From NCBI RefSeq assembly GCF_024124825.1, contig NZ_JAMXSS010000002.1:1426001-1490000 (forward strand): DNA of 64,000 bases. The letters are read 5' to 3'. The notes under the pieces are model-generated. The model had not been told where the DNA came from. It saw only the letters and a list, made by a program, of their open reading frames with translations, and ran no database searches. The stretch comes from Arthrobacter sp. H16F315 (GTDB taxonomy: Bacteria; Actinomycetota; Actinomycetes; Actinomycetales; Micrococcaceae). Both the position numbers and the translations under genes were made by a program. Position 1 is the first letter of the stretch, and each line of letters starts with the position of its first letter. Shown here in pieces: positions 56,328 through 64,000 of the stretch.

Positions 56328-57656
56328 TCAGGCCTTGGGCCGCAGGTCGTAGATCCGGCGGAGCTTGCCGTTGGACCGTTCCAGGGAGCCGGGCTCGACG
56401 ACGTCGACGGCGCAGGAAGACCCGACGTGGATCTTGATCTGTTGCTGCAGGACCTTGGACGCCGAGGCAACACCTTCGATCGTGACGGACTCGCGCCGTT
56501 CGATCCGGACGGTCAGCTGGTCCATCCGCTGGCCCTCGGGCCGGGTGAGTTCGAGCTGGAAATGCGGGCTCAACTCCGGGATCCGCAGCGCGATTTCCTC
56601 GATTTGGGAGGGGAACAGATTCACGCCGCGCAGGATGATCATGTCATCGCTGCGGCCGGTGATGCGGCCCATCCGGCGGTGCGCAGGGCGGGCGGTGCCC
56701 GGCAGCAGGCGGGTGAGGTCCTTGGTGCGGTACCGGATGATCGGCAACGCTTCCTTGGTAAGCGAGGTGAAGACCAGCTCGCCGTGTTCCCCGTCGCCCA
56801 GGACCACAGTGGGATCGAAGGCGTCGACGATTTCGGGGCGGAAGTGGTCCTCCCAGATGTGGCTGCCGTCCTGTGTTTCCACGGCCTCGCCGGCAACACC
56901 TGGCCCCATGACCTCGGAGAGCCCGTAGATGTCGCAGGCCTTGATGTTCATGGTGACTTCGAGCTCGTGGCGCATTTCCTCGGTCCACGGCTCGGCCCCC
57001 AGCACGGCGTATTTGAGCGAGGTGGAGGCCGGGTCGATGCCCTGTTTCATCATGGCGTCGGCGATGGTCAGCAGGTACGTCGGAGTGGCGAGGATGGCGT
57101 CGGGCTTGAAGTCCTGGATGAGGGTGATCTGGCGTTCGGTCTGGCCCCCCGAGATCGGGATCACCGTGCAGCCGAGGGCCTCGGCGCCGGCGTGGGCCCC
57201 CATGCCGCCGGTAAACAGGCCGTAGCCGTAGGCGTTGTGGACCTTCATGCCGGGGCGGACGCCGGAGGCTCGGAGCGAGCGGGCCACGAGCTTTGCCCAG
57301 TCGGCGAGGTCCTTTTTGGTGTAGCCGACGACTGTGGCGCGGCCGGTGGTGCCGGAACTGGCGTGGATCCGGGCTACCTCGTGCTGGGGCACGGCGAACA
57401 TGCCGAAGGGGTACTCCAGGCGGAGGTCCTCCTTTGTGGTGAACGGGAACTTGCCCAGGTCGGAGAGCTCGCGGAGATCCGAGGGGTGGACGCCGGCCTC
57501 GTCGAACTTGCGCTTGTACAGGGGGACGCGGTCGTAGGCGTAGGCCACCGTGTGCTGCAGGCGGCTGAGCTGCAATGCCTCAAGCTCGTCCCGGGAAATG
57601 GTTTCTTCGCGGTCCAGGACGGCATCACTGGCGGGGGCGACGGTTTCTTGGGTCAT
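56328..57656 (-). CDS. paaK: Phenylacetate-CoA ligase
   Basis: 442 residues. The adenylate-forming motifs of PaaK are intact: ARIHASSGTTGRATVVGYTK, YGYGLFTGGMGAHAGAEALG, AEPWTEEMRHELE, CDIYGLSEVMGPGVAGE and the C-terminal RSDDMIILRGVNLFPSQIEE. It makes phenylacetyl-CoA, the inducer and entry compound of the pathway. It starts 18 bases after the paaI stop, in a paaI-paaK-TetR order on the minus strand. Confidence 0.96.
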   Translation of the reverse strand: MTQETVAPASDAVLDREETISRDELEALQLSRLQHTVAYAYDRVPLYKRKFDEAGVHPSDLRELSDLGKFPFTTKEDLRLEYPFGMFAVPQHEVARIHASSGTTGRATVVGYTKKDLADWAKLVARSLRASGVRPGMKVHNAYGYGLFTGGMGAHAGAEALGCTVIPISGGQTERQITLIQDFKPDAILATPTYLLTIADAMMKQGIDPASTSLKYAVLGAEPWTEEMRHELEVTMNIKACDIYGLSEVMGPGVAGEAVETQDGSHIWEDHFRPEIVDAFDPTVVLGDGEHGELVFTSLTKEALPIIRYRTKDLTRLLPGTARPAHRRMGRITGRSDDMIILRGVNLFPSQIEEIALRIPELSPHFQLELTRPEGQRMDQLTVRIERRESVTIEGVASASKVLQQQIKIHVGSSCAVDVVEPGSLERSNGKLRRIYDLRPKA

Positions 57657-57673
57657 CTTGGGGTTCCCTGTTT

Positions 57674-58206
57674 CTATTTCTTGGAGATGGTGCGGCTGCG
57701 GCCGCGGAACTCAGCGACGAGTTCGCCCGGGGGATGTCGGCGGGGAGCCTGCCCGGGACCGTAGCGGCGGGTGCCGGGCCGGCGGGTGCCGACTGCGGGG
57801 CCGAAGGCGCGCCCGGATCGACGGCGTAGATCTGGATGTCATAGAGGCCGCTGCGTCCGGTGCTGGCGCGGCGGTTGGCGACGGCGGTCAGCACCTGGCC
57901 GCGGAAGGCTGGCTTGAGGAAGTTGATATCGACGCCGGAGGCCACGGTGATGGTGCCCGTGTCGATCCCGGCTTCACCGGGTTCCGGGCTGGCCGGGTTG
58001 CAGGCCAGCGCGAAGGCCGTGTCACCGAAGGCGAAGATCATTCCGCCGTGGGCCATGCCGAATCCATTCAGCATTTCCTGCCGGAGCGTCATGCGGATCG
58101 TGGCGTGTCCGTCATCCAGTGCCACAACTTCTATGCCCATCCACTCTGAGGCGTAGTCGTCTTTAAGGATGGGGTGGGTGTCGCCGGAAATCGTCAGTTC
58201 AGCCAT
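57674..58206 (-). CDS. paaI: Hydroxyphenylacetyl-CoA thioesterase (apparent frameshift at C-terminus)
   Basis: About 177 residues. The hotdog core EMLNGFGMAHGGMIFAFGDT with the catalytic-Asp region and SGVDINFLKPAFRGQVLTAV is typical of PaaI. The C-terminus loses frame at the five G at 57729-57733; one more base gives IPPGELVAEFRGRSRTISKK and a stop at 57674-57676, the usual ending. It rescues CoA from dead-end ring-hydroxylated intermediates. First gene of the paaI-paaK-TetR unit. Confidence 0.88.
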
Positions 58207-58228
58207 GCGTCATTGCCTCCAGCTTTAT

Positions 58229-58250
58229 TTACCGAATGTTCATTAGGTAA
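58229..58250. promoter_or_regulatory. TetR-type palindrome before paaI
   Basis: TTACCGAATGTTCATTAGGTAA (58229-58248 plus AA) is a 22-bp inverted repeat with one mismatched pair, 23 bp before the paaI ATG. It shares the outer ACCG/GGT arms with the sites at 43492 and 51891, but has TG/CA rather than CG in the centre. Confidence 0.65.
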
Positions 58251-58454
58251 TCCCATCCGGGTACCTCCTGTCAAGAGCGGGCGGGCGTATGAAGCGCTTG
58301 GCAGCGGCCGCAGAACAGCCAACCGGCCGGCAAAATCCGCCCGGAACCCGAGCCTGGAAGCCGAGCCCGGAACCCGCGGCCCGGAAACGGGTACCGCGCC
58401 GGAAGAAAGTAGGCTGGGAGGGATGCAGCACCACTTCACAGCAAAGGGCGGATC

Positions 58455-60566
58455 ATGGCCAAGGGGATATACGTCAGCGCGACCACGCCGGGTTCCGGGA
58501 AGTCGCTCGTAGCGCTGGGACTGGCGGACACGCTGCACCGCCATGCTGACCGCATCGGCTTCTTCAAGCCGGTGGTTCACGGCAACGACGCCGCGTCGGA
58601 CCCGATGGTGGCGCTGATGAAGGCCCGGTTCGATCTGGACGACCAGCGCTGCCGCGGCGGCCTGACGTATGCCGAGGTCCGCGCGCTGCTGGCCGAGGGC
58701 AACCGTGCGGAGATCGACGCCCGCTGCGTCGAGATTTTCGCCGACATCTCGCGGAACTGCGACGTTGTGATCGTGGAGGGGACGGATCTCACCGGCCAGG
58801 ACGCCGCCGTCGAATTCGACCTCAACGCCCGCCTCGCCAACAACCTCGCCGCCGCCGTCGTCGCCGTGGTGGGGGCTAAAGGCAGGACCATTGCGGAGGC
58901 GGCCGACGCCGTCGAGGTTGCCCGGAAGGAACTCCTTGCCGAACGCTGCTCGCTCCTGGCGATCATGGTGAACCGGGCCGACCCGGAGGACCTGGACGGC
59001 ATTGCGGCCGCCGTCCGCCCGGGCGCCTCGGGCCGGCCCGTGTACGTCCTGCCAGAGCTGGAATCAATCGCCAGGCCCACCACCGGCGAGGTGGCCGCAG
59101 CCCTTGGCCTGGGCCAGGTAGCCGGACGGCCGGACCTGGAACGCGACGTGCACTCGGTCAAGGTGGCGGCCATGAACGTCGCCAACTTCCTGCACGTGCT
59201 CGACGACGGCGCCCTGGTGATCGTTCCCGGTGACCGCGCCGACGTGCTGGTCGCGTGCCTCGCGTCGTCGTTCTCCCCGGAGTTCCCGGTTCCGTCCGCG
59301 CTGATCCTGACCGGCGGGCTGTCTCCCGAGCCCACCATCTACTCGTTGCTGGCGCAGGCACCCTTCCCGATCTTTGCGGCCCCGGACGACACCTACGTCA
59401 CCGCGAAGCGGGTCTCCGAGGTGCGCAGCGAGATCTGGTCGGGCCACCGCCGCAAGGTAGCCTCCGCCCTGGGCCTGTGGTCCAAACGGGTGGATGAGGC
59501 TGAATTGCTGGAACGGCTGCACCTGCCCCGGCCGGAGCGAATGACGCCGCTGCGGTTCCTGCACGACCTCATCGAACGGGCCCGGCTGCAGCGCCGGCAC
59601 ATTGTCCTGCCGGAGGGGACCGATGTGCGGATCCTGCGTGCGGCCGAGATCCTGCACCGGCGCGATGTCTGCGACCTCACGATTTTGGGCAACGAGTCGG
59701 CGGTGCGGGAGCTGGCGTCCACCCAGGGGATCGACCTCTCCGGCATAAGCATCGTGGACCCCGCGACCTCGGCGTTGCGCCAGCAGTTTGCCCAGGAGTA
59801 CGCGCAGTTGCGTGCCCACAAGGGTGTGGACCTCGCCCGTGCCCTGGAGGCGATGCTGGACGGCAGCTACTTCGGGACCATGATGGTGCAGCTGGGTGTG
59901 GTCGACGGTATGGTGTCCGGTGCCGCGCACACCACAGCCCACACCATCCGTCCCGCCCTGGAGTTCGTCAAGACCCGCGAGGGCGTAAAGATTGTTTCCT
60001 CGGTGTTCCTGATGCTGATGCCGGACCGGGTCCTGGTCTACGGTGACTGTGCAGTCAATCCGGACCCGAACGCGGAGCAGTTGGCGGACATCGCACTGGC
60101 CTCAGCCGAGACCGCAGCCCAGTTCGGGGTGGAGCCGCGGGTGGCCATGCTCTCCTACTCCACCGGTGGCTCCGGCACCGGCGAGGCAGTGGACAAAGTC
60201 CGGCAGGCCACCGAACTTGTGAAGTCCCGCCGCCCGGACCTCGCCGTGGAAGGTCCCATCCAGTACGACGCGGCCGTGGACGCCGCGATCGCGCACTCCA
60301 AAATGCCCGGTTCGTCCGTCGCGGGGCAGGCCACCGTGTTCATCTTCCCGGACCTGAACACCGGTAACAACACCTACAAGGCGGTGCAGCAGTCTTCCGG
60401 GGCGGTCGCCGTCGGGCCAGTGCTGCAGGGACTCCGGAAGCCGGTGAACGACCTGTCCCGCGGCTGCACCGTGGAGGACATCGTAAACACGGTGGCCATC
60501 ACGGCCATCCAGGCGCAGTCCGTGGAGCCCGCCGCGCAGCCGGCCCCCGCGGCTGCCCATGCGTAG
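58455..60566 (+). CDS. pta: Phosphate acetyltransferase, long three-domain form
   Basis: 703 residues. An N-terminal P-loop domain (VSATTPGSGKSLVALGLADT, VIVEGTDLTGQD), a central DRTGG domain and a C-terminal PTA_PTB catalytic domain (RARLQRRHIVLPEGTDVRIL, LGVVDGMVSGAAHTTAHTIR, DLNTGNNTYKAVQQSSGAVA). It interconverts acetyl-CoA and acetyl phosphate. A TAGGCT box at 58410-58415 would start the mRNA near 58422, with AAAGGGCGG before the ATG. ackA follows but with an opposing small gene between. Confidence 0.95.
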   Translation: MAKGIYVSATTPGSGKSLVALGLADTLHRHADRIGFFKPVVHGNDAASDPMVALMKARFDLDDQRCRGGLTYAEVRALLAEGNRAEIDARCVEIFADISRNCDVVIVEGTDLTGQDAAVEFDLNARLANNLAAAVVAVVGAKGRTIAEAADAVEVARKELLAERCSLLAIMVNRADPEDLDGIAAAVRPGASGRPVYVLPELESIARPTTGEVAAALGLGQVAGRPDLERDVHSVKVAAMNVANFLHVLDDGALVIVPGDRADVLVACLASSFSPEFPVPSALILTGGLSPEPTIYSLLAQAPFPIFAAPDDTYVTAKRVSEVRSEIWSGHRRKVASALGLWSKRVDEAELLERLHLPRPERMTPLRFLHDLIERARLQRRHIVLPEGTDVRILRAAEILHRRDVCDLTILGNESAVRELASTQGIDLSGISIVDPATSALRQQFAQEYAQLRAHKGVDLARALEAMLDGSYFGTMMVQLGVVDGMVSGAAHTTAHTIRPALEFVKTREGVKIVSSVFLMLMPDRVLVYGDCAVNPDPNAEQLADIALASAETAAQFGVEPRVAMLSYSTGGSGTGEAVDKVRQATELVKSRRPDLAVEGPIQYDAAVDAAIAHSKMPGSSVAGQATVFIFPDLNTGNNTYKAVQQSSGAVAVGPVLQGLRKPVNDLSRGCTVEDIVNTVAITAIQAQSVEPAAQPAPAAAHA

Positions 60567-60815
60567 TCAGCTGTTTTCCGGCTTTGCCGGGCTGTCAGGA
60601 TCTTCCTGCTCGGCAGGTGCGTCGGCCAGGCCCGCCGGCGTGAGATCCAGGTCCGCCAGGTTTTCGGGGGCCTCGGCGGCTTTCCCGACTTCGGCGGCCT
60701 TAAGCTTCCCGGTGTCGTCGAGGGCCGGGTTCGCTCCCTCCACCCCGGTGGGATCCGGCGTGCCGGACCCGCTGTCCGGTTCGGCGCTGTCGTTCGGGGT
60801 TGCGTTCTCAGTCAT
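60567..60815 (-). CDS. Small acidic disordered protein between pta and ackA
   Basis: 82 residues, about one quarter Asp or Glu, plus Pro and Ala, with no hydrophobic core (AEPDSGSGTPDPTGVEGANP, PAEQEDPDSPAKPENS). AAGGGATTTCC precedes ATG 60815 on the minus strand. It abuts the stop of pta with no spacing and faces it, and splits pta from ackA. I do not recognise the family. The codon pattern and ribosome site favour a real gene, but this is not certain. Confidence 0.55.
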   Translation of the reverse strand: MTENATPNDSAEPDSGSGTPDPTGVEGANPALDDTGKLKAAEVGKAAEAPENLADLDLTPAGLADAPAEQEDPDSPAKPENS

Positions 60816-61001
60816 GGAAATCCCTTCAGAAGTCGTCCAGATGGTCCGCCGACTCTAAGCCGCCGCCGCGGCTCTCCGCAACGGATGGCCGGCCGGGCAA
60901 TTTATAGTGGTTTCCAGGGAGCGCTCCGACAGGCTCCGGCGTGATGCCCGTCCCGGCGCGCCCTTCGGGGTCAGCGCAGCAGCCAAGGCGTAGGAGGCCC
61001 C

Positions 61002-62171
61002 ATGCTCGTGCTCGTTATCAACTCCGGCTCGTCGTCGCTGAAGTACCAGGTGCGCGACGTCGATGCAGGCAGTGTGCTTGCCGAAGGACTCGTCGAGGAG
61101 ATCGGGATGGGCAACGGCGGCGGGGGCGACGGCCGGATCGAAGGCCCCCGGGACCACGCGGAGGCACTGGAGCGTGTGGATGCGAAGATCCACGCGGCCC
61201 TCGGCGGCCGGGCGCTCGACGCCGTCGGGCACCGGGTGGTGCACGGCGGGGAACGCTTCGCCGAGCCGGTCCTGGTTACCAACGAAATCATCCGCGCCAT
61301 CGAGCGGTTTAATCCGCTGGCTCCGCTGCACAACCCGGCGAACGTGCTCGGCATCCGCGCGATCGCGAAGAAATGGCCGGACATACCGCAGGTGGCCGTG
61401 TTCGACACCGCGTTCCACCGCACCCTTCCGGAGTACGCCTGGCGCTACGCGGTGCCGGACGAGCTCTACAGCAACCATGGAATCCGCCGCTACGGCTTCC
61501 ACGGCACCTCGCACGAATACGTCGCGCACCGGGCGGGGGCGCTGCTGGACATCCCGTCCGAGGAGTTCGACGCCGTCATTGCGCATCTGGGCAACGGCGC
61601 CTCGGTCGCGGCGATCCGCGGCGGACAGTCCATTGACACCTCCATGGGCTTCACGCCGCTGGAGGGACTGGTGATGGGTACCCGCTCCGGTGACCTGGAC
61701 CCCTCCATCCTGGTCTTCCTGGGCCGGGCCGGGTGGTCCCCGGAGGATCTGGACGCCATGCTCAACCGGCAGTCCGGGCTCAAGGGCCTGGCCGGCAACA
61801 ACGACATGCGCTCCGTGGTGGAGGCCGCCGGGGCCGGGGATGCCAAAGCGGCCATGGCCCTCGCCGTCGCCTCCTACCGGCTTGCCAAGTACATCGGCGG
61901 CTACCATGTGGCCGTCGGCGGGGCGAAGGCTCTTGTGTTCACGGCCGGGATTGGGGAAAACTCGCATCAGTTCCGTGCCCTGGTGGCGGAGCGGCTGGGC
62001 GCCCTGGGCGTTCAGCTCGACGCCGGCCTGAACCGCGAACGCTCCCGGGAGCCCCGGGTCATCTCCTCGACGTCCTCGGCCATTCCCGTGCTGGTAGTGC
62101 CCACCGATGAGGAGCGTGCCATCGCGGAGGCCACGGCCGCCGTCGTCTCCTCCTCGTCGCCTGCTTGGTGA
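61002..62171 (+). CDS. ackA: Acetate kinase
   Basis: 389 residues. The ASKHA fold opens with VINSGSSSLKYQVRDV, then the substrate region FDTAFHRTLPEYAWRYAVP, GFHGTSHEYVAHRA, HLGNGASVAAIRGGQSIDTS, and the C-terminal FTAGIGENSHQFRALV. It makes ATP from acetyl phosphate or the reverse. GTAGGAGGCCCC precedes the ATG. A TATAGT box near 60903 could be its promoter. Works with Pta although not in one operon. Confidence 0.96.
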   Translation: MLVLVINSGSSSLKYQVRDVDAGSVLAEGLVEEIGMGNGGGGDGRIEGPRDHAEALERVDAKIHAALGGRALDAVGHRVVHGGERFAEPVLVTNEIIRAIERFNPLAPLHNPANVLGIRAIAKKWPDIPQVAVFDTAFHRTLPEYAWRYAVPDELYSNHGIRRYGFHGTSHEYVAHRAGALLDIPSEEFDAVIAHLGNGASVAAIRGGQSIDTSMGFTPLEGLVMGTRSGDLDPSILVFLGRAGWSPEDLDAMLNRQSGLKGLAGNNDMRSVVEAAGAGDAKAAMALAVASYRLAKYIGGYHVAVGGAKALVFTAGIGENSHQFRALVAERLGALGVQLDAGLNRERSREPRVISSTSSAIPVLVVPTDEERAIAEATAAVVSSSSPAW

Positions 62172-62175
62172 CCTC

Positions 62176-62241
62176 CCCAACTGACTCGCAGCAGGGGCCG
62201 TTTTGGGCGCCCATAACGGCCATAACTGCGAGTCAGTTGGG
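62176..62241. repeat. 66-bp three-tier palindrome between ackA and a GNAT gene
   Basis: A perfect 16-bp inverted repeat, CCCAACTGACTCGCAG (62176-62191) and its complement (62226-62241), encloses GGCCGTT/AACGGCC (62196-62202/62215-62221), which encloses the palindrome GGGCGCCC (62205-62212). It begins 5 bases after the ackA stop and has no T-tract. The layout of three nested stems in about 60 bp matches repeats A and B. Confidence 0.88.
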
Positions 62242-62258
62242 CGGGTAGCCTTGGGGCC

Positions 62259-62834
62259 ATGACGGAACTGAATCTGCCTCTGCGCACCGAACGGCTGGTG
62301 CTGCGCCGCTTCCGGGCCGGGGACCTGGCCGCCTACCACGCCTACCATTCGCTGCCCGAAACCGCCAGGTTCCTGCCGGGGGAGGCGAAGAGCTACACCA
62401 AGTCCATGGAGTCCGTGGGCAAATACGCCAATTTCGTCTTCGAGCAGGAGGGCGACTGGATCTGCCTGGCCATCGAGGCTGCGGACTCGCCCGGTCTGCT
62501 CGGCGAGGTGGTGCTGAAGTGGTTGCCGGGCCGCGGTCAGGCGGAGATCGGCTGGAGCCTCGCCCCGGCGGCGCGGGGCCAAGGCATCGCAACCGAAGCG
62601 GCACAGGCGCTGCTGAGGCTTGGTTTCGAGCAGCTCGGCTTCCACCGGATCGATGCCAAGCTTGATGCCCTCAACGCGGCCTCCGCTGCGCTGTGCGAAC
62701 GGCTCGGCATGCGGCTGGAAGCTACGGAGGTGGACAAGTGGCACTACAAGGGGCAGTGGGCCACGGAAGTCGTCTTCGCCATCCTCGCGGACGAATGGAT
62801 GTCCCTGCGGGCGGCTGGGCCCTCAACGTACTGA
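62259..62834 (+). CDS. GNAT N-acetyltransferase, RimJ/RimL-like
   Basis: 191 residues. The fold shows LRTERLVLRRFRAGDLAAYH, EIGWSLAPAARGQGIATEAA with the acetyl-CoA loop RGQGIA, and LDALNAASAALCERLGMRLE. The substrate is unknown. TAGCCT (62246-62251) lies seven bases before the ATG, just after the palindrome, so the gene is probably leaderless and the palindrome overlaps its -35 region. Confidence 0.88.
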   Translation: MTELNLPLRTERLVLRRFRAGDLAAYHAYHSLPETARFLPGEAKSYTKSMESVGKYANFVFEQEGDWICLAIEAADSPGLLGEVVLKWLPGRGQAEIGWSLAPAARGQGIATEAAQALLRLGFEQLGFHRIDAKLDALNAASAALCERLGMRLEATEVDKWHYKGQWATEVVFAILADEWMSLRAAGPSTY

Positions 62835-62841
62835 CGAAGAG

Positions 62842-62871
62842 GGCAGGTTGGGGAGTCCCCCAACCTGCCCC
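62842..62871. terminator. Hairpin between convergent GNAT and peptidase genes
   Basis: A perfect 13-bp stem, GGGCAGGTTGGGG (62842-62854) with CCCCAACCTGCCC (62859-62871), loop AGTC, lies between the stops of the two convergent genes. Confidence 0.75.
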
Positions 62872-62873
62872 TC

Positions 62874-64000
62874 CTACTTCAGTCCGGCGCCCGGGAGGAG
62901 CTTCGTGGCGGCCAGGGAGTCGGCAACGAAAGCGTAGTCCCATGCTCGTTCCTTCCACTGCACGTAGCGGCCCGACGCTCCGCCGTGGCCGCCCTCCATC
63001 TCGATCTTCATCACGATCGGCTCGCTGCCGGTGTTGAGTTCGCGCAGCCGCTGCACCCATTTCGCGGGCTCCACATAGAGCACCCGCGTGTCATTAAACG
63101 AGGTGACCGCCGCGATCTTGGGATAGTCCACCGCACGGACATTTTCGTAGGGCGTGTAGGACTTCATGTACGCGTAGACCTCGGGGTCCGTGATCGGGTT
63201 GCCCCATTCCTCCCATTCCAGTGCGGAGAGCGGCAACTCCGGGTCCAGGATGGTAGTCAAGGCGTCCACGAACGGAACGGCCGCGACGATCGCAGCGTAC
63301 TTCTCCGGCGCCAGGTTGGCGATGGCGCCCATCAGCAGGCCGCCGGCGGAGCCCCCATCGCCGCGATCCGTGCCGGGTCCACCCAGCCGGACGCTGCCAG
63401 CCAGTCAGTGGCCGCGATGAAGTCCGTAAAGGTGTTCTTTTTCTGCAGCTTCTTGCCGTCGTCATACCAGTGCCGGCCCAGTTCCCCGCCGCCGCGGACG
63501 TGCGCGATTACAAAGACGATGCCCCGGTCCAACAGGGAGAGCCGGGGGATGCCGAAGCCGGGGTCCATGCTCATCTCGTAGGATCCGTAGCCGTAGACCA
63601 GGCCGGCCGCCGTCGAATCCTGCTGCACGGAAGCGTGGCGCAGCACTGACAGCGGGATCCTGGTCCCGTCCGGAGCCACCGCCCATTCGCGGGTGGCAAC
63701 GTAGTCCGCGGCGTTGTAGCCGCCCAGGACCGGGCTTTCCTTGCGCAGCAGGAGTACGCCTGCGGGCTGTTCCGCGGTGGGCAGGACAAAGTCGTAGACC
63801 CGGGACGGCGTGAAATACGAGGTGTAGCCCATCCGGATGACGGGGGCCTCGTAGTCCGAACCGGCAACCCCCGCGGTATAGAGCTCTTCCTCGAAGCCGG
63901 GTTCCACCGCCGCGCCCTGCTCCGGCGTTCCGAGCCCGGCCAGCGGCAGTACCTGCACCCGCTCAATCGTGTCCTTGCGGACGGAGACCACCAGGTGCGT
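62874..64000 (-). CDS. S9 family peptidase, oligopeptidase B-like (5' cut, apparent frameshift)
   Basis: The C-terminal part of a prolyl-oligopeptidase family enzyme; the N-terminus lies beyond the window. The hydrolase domain shows YGYGSYEMSMDPGF, VIAHVRGGGELGRHWYDDGK, the catalytic Asp in FNDTRVLYVEPAKW and the His in EGGHGGASGRYVQW. The nucleophile elbow GGSAGG is broken by a frameshift in the five C at 63352-63356; one more base restores MGGSAGGLLMGAIANLAPE. It would cleave short peptides after basic residues or proline; which is not clear. Confidence 0.87.

Noticed and set aside
56217..57764. 515-codon open frame on the plus strand opposite paaK
   Set aside because: Exact antisense of a well-conserved paaK; Gly/Val/Asp-rich with no domain.
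60855..62744. 629-codon open frame on the minus strand across ackA
   Set aside because: It mirrors the codon periodicity of ackA and the GNAT gene in high-GC DNA, shows no recognisable domain, and has low-complexity Gly/Arg/His composition.

Overview
The window is about 64 kb of a high-GC actinobacterial chromosome. I read it as Micrococcaceae, most likely Arthrobacter or Pseudarthrobacter. The support is the high GC, the menaquinone genes, the Rex/glutaredoxin/HAD/bS22/BldC neighbourhood, the System II cytochrome c maturation operon, many leaderless starts behind TANNNT boxes, and an actinobacterial TetR/PaaR-type phenylacetate regulon. No rRNA, tRNA, CRISPR array, phage or insertion sequence was seen. 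This is core chromosome, not an island.

Layout. 1-5.9 kb: a rhodanese, a lipoprotein, a TipA-like MerR regulator with a textbook 19-bp-spacer promoter, a methyltransferase, and an MFS exporter divergent from an HTH regulator. 6.2-15.2 kb: topA, a DUF559 nuclease-like gene bracketed by two 60-bp hairpin direct repeats, an SseB-like gene, ppx/gppA, a DGPF (YCII) gene with its ECF42 sigma factor, proC and a DNA glycosylase. 15.3-22.9 kb: ktrA/trkH potassium uptake, acuC, an ArsR regulator, the lactate oxidase gene divergent from its FadR-type regulator, and aroG behind a leader peptide rich in Trp/Tyr/Phe. 23-27.5 kb: bldC, ribosomal bS22, a HAD phosphatase, glutaredoxin, rex, a Pro/Gln/Tyr-rich membrane protein and YceI. 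27.7-32.8 kb: a five-gene cytochrome c biogenesis operon. 33-38 kb: menA/menE/menB, a VOC protein and a CPBP protease. 38.4-43.4 kb: an ABC-F protein, an amino-acid permease with a terminator in its leader, CsbD, SRPBCC and pentapeptide proteins. 43.6-58.2 kb: phenylacetate degradation genes (thiolase, hydratase, dehydrogenase, paaZ, two paaI, paaK, a TetR regulator) interleaved with a sortase-anchored protease and small genes. 58.4-64 kb: pta, ackA, a GNAT enzyme and an S9 peptidase cut by the window end.

Sequence quality dominates interpretation. Sixteen single-base frameshifts break fifteen otherwise well-conserved genes, and almost all sit in short homopolymers, mostly one base short in G or C runs. 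I treat them as probable sequencing or assembly errors and give merged gene spans. The most interesting real signals are the hairpin repeats around the DUF559 gene (with a compensatory base change), related three-tier palindromes elsewhere, the aromatic leader-peptide attenuator of aroG, the unexplained terminator-bearing leader of the permease, and three related TetR palindromes linking the dispersed paa genes.
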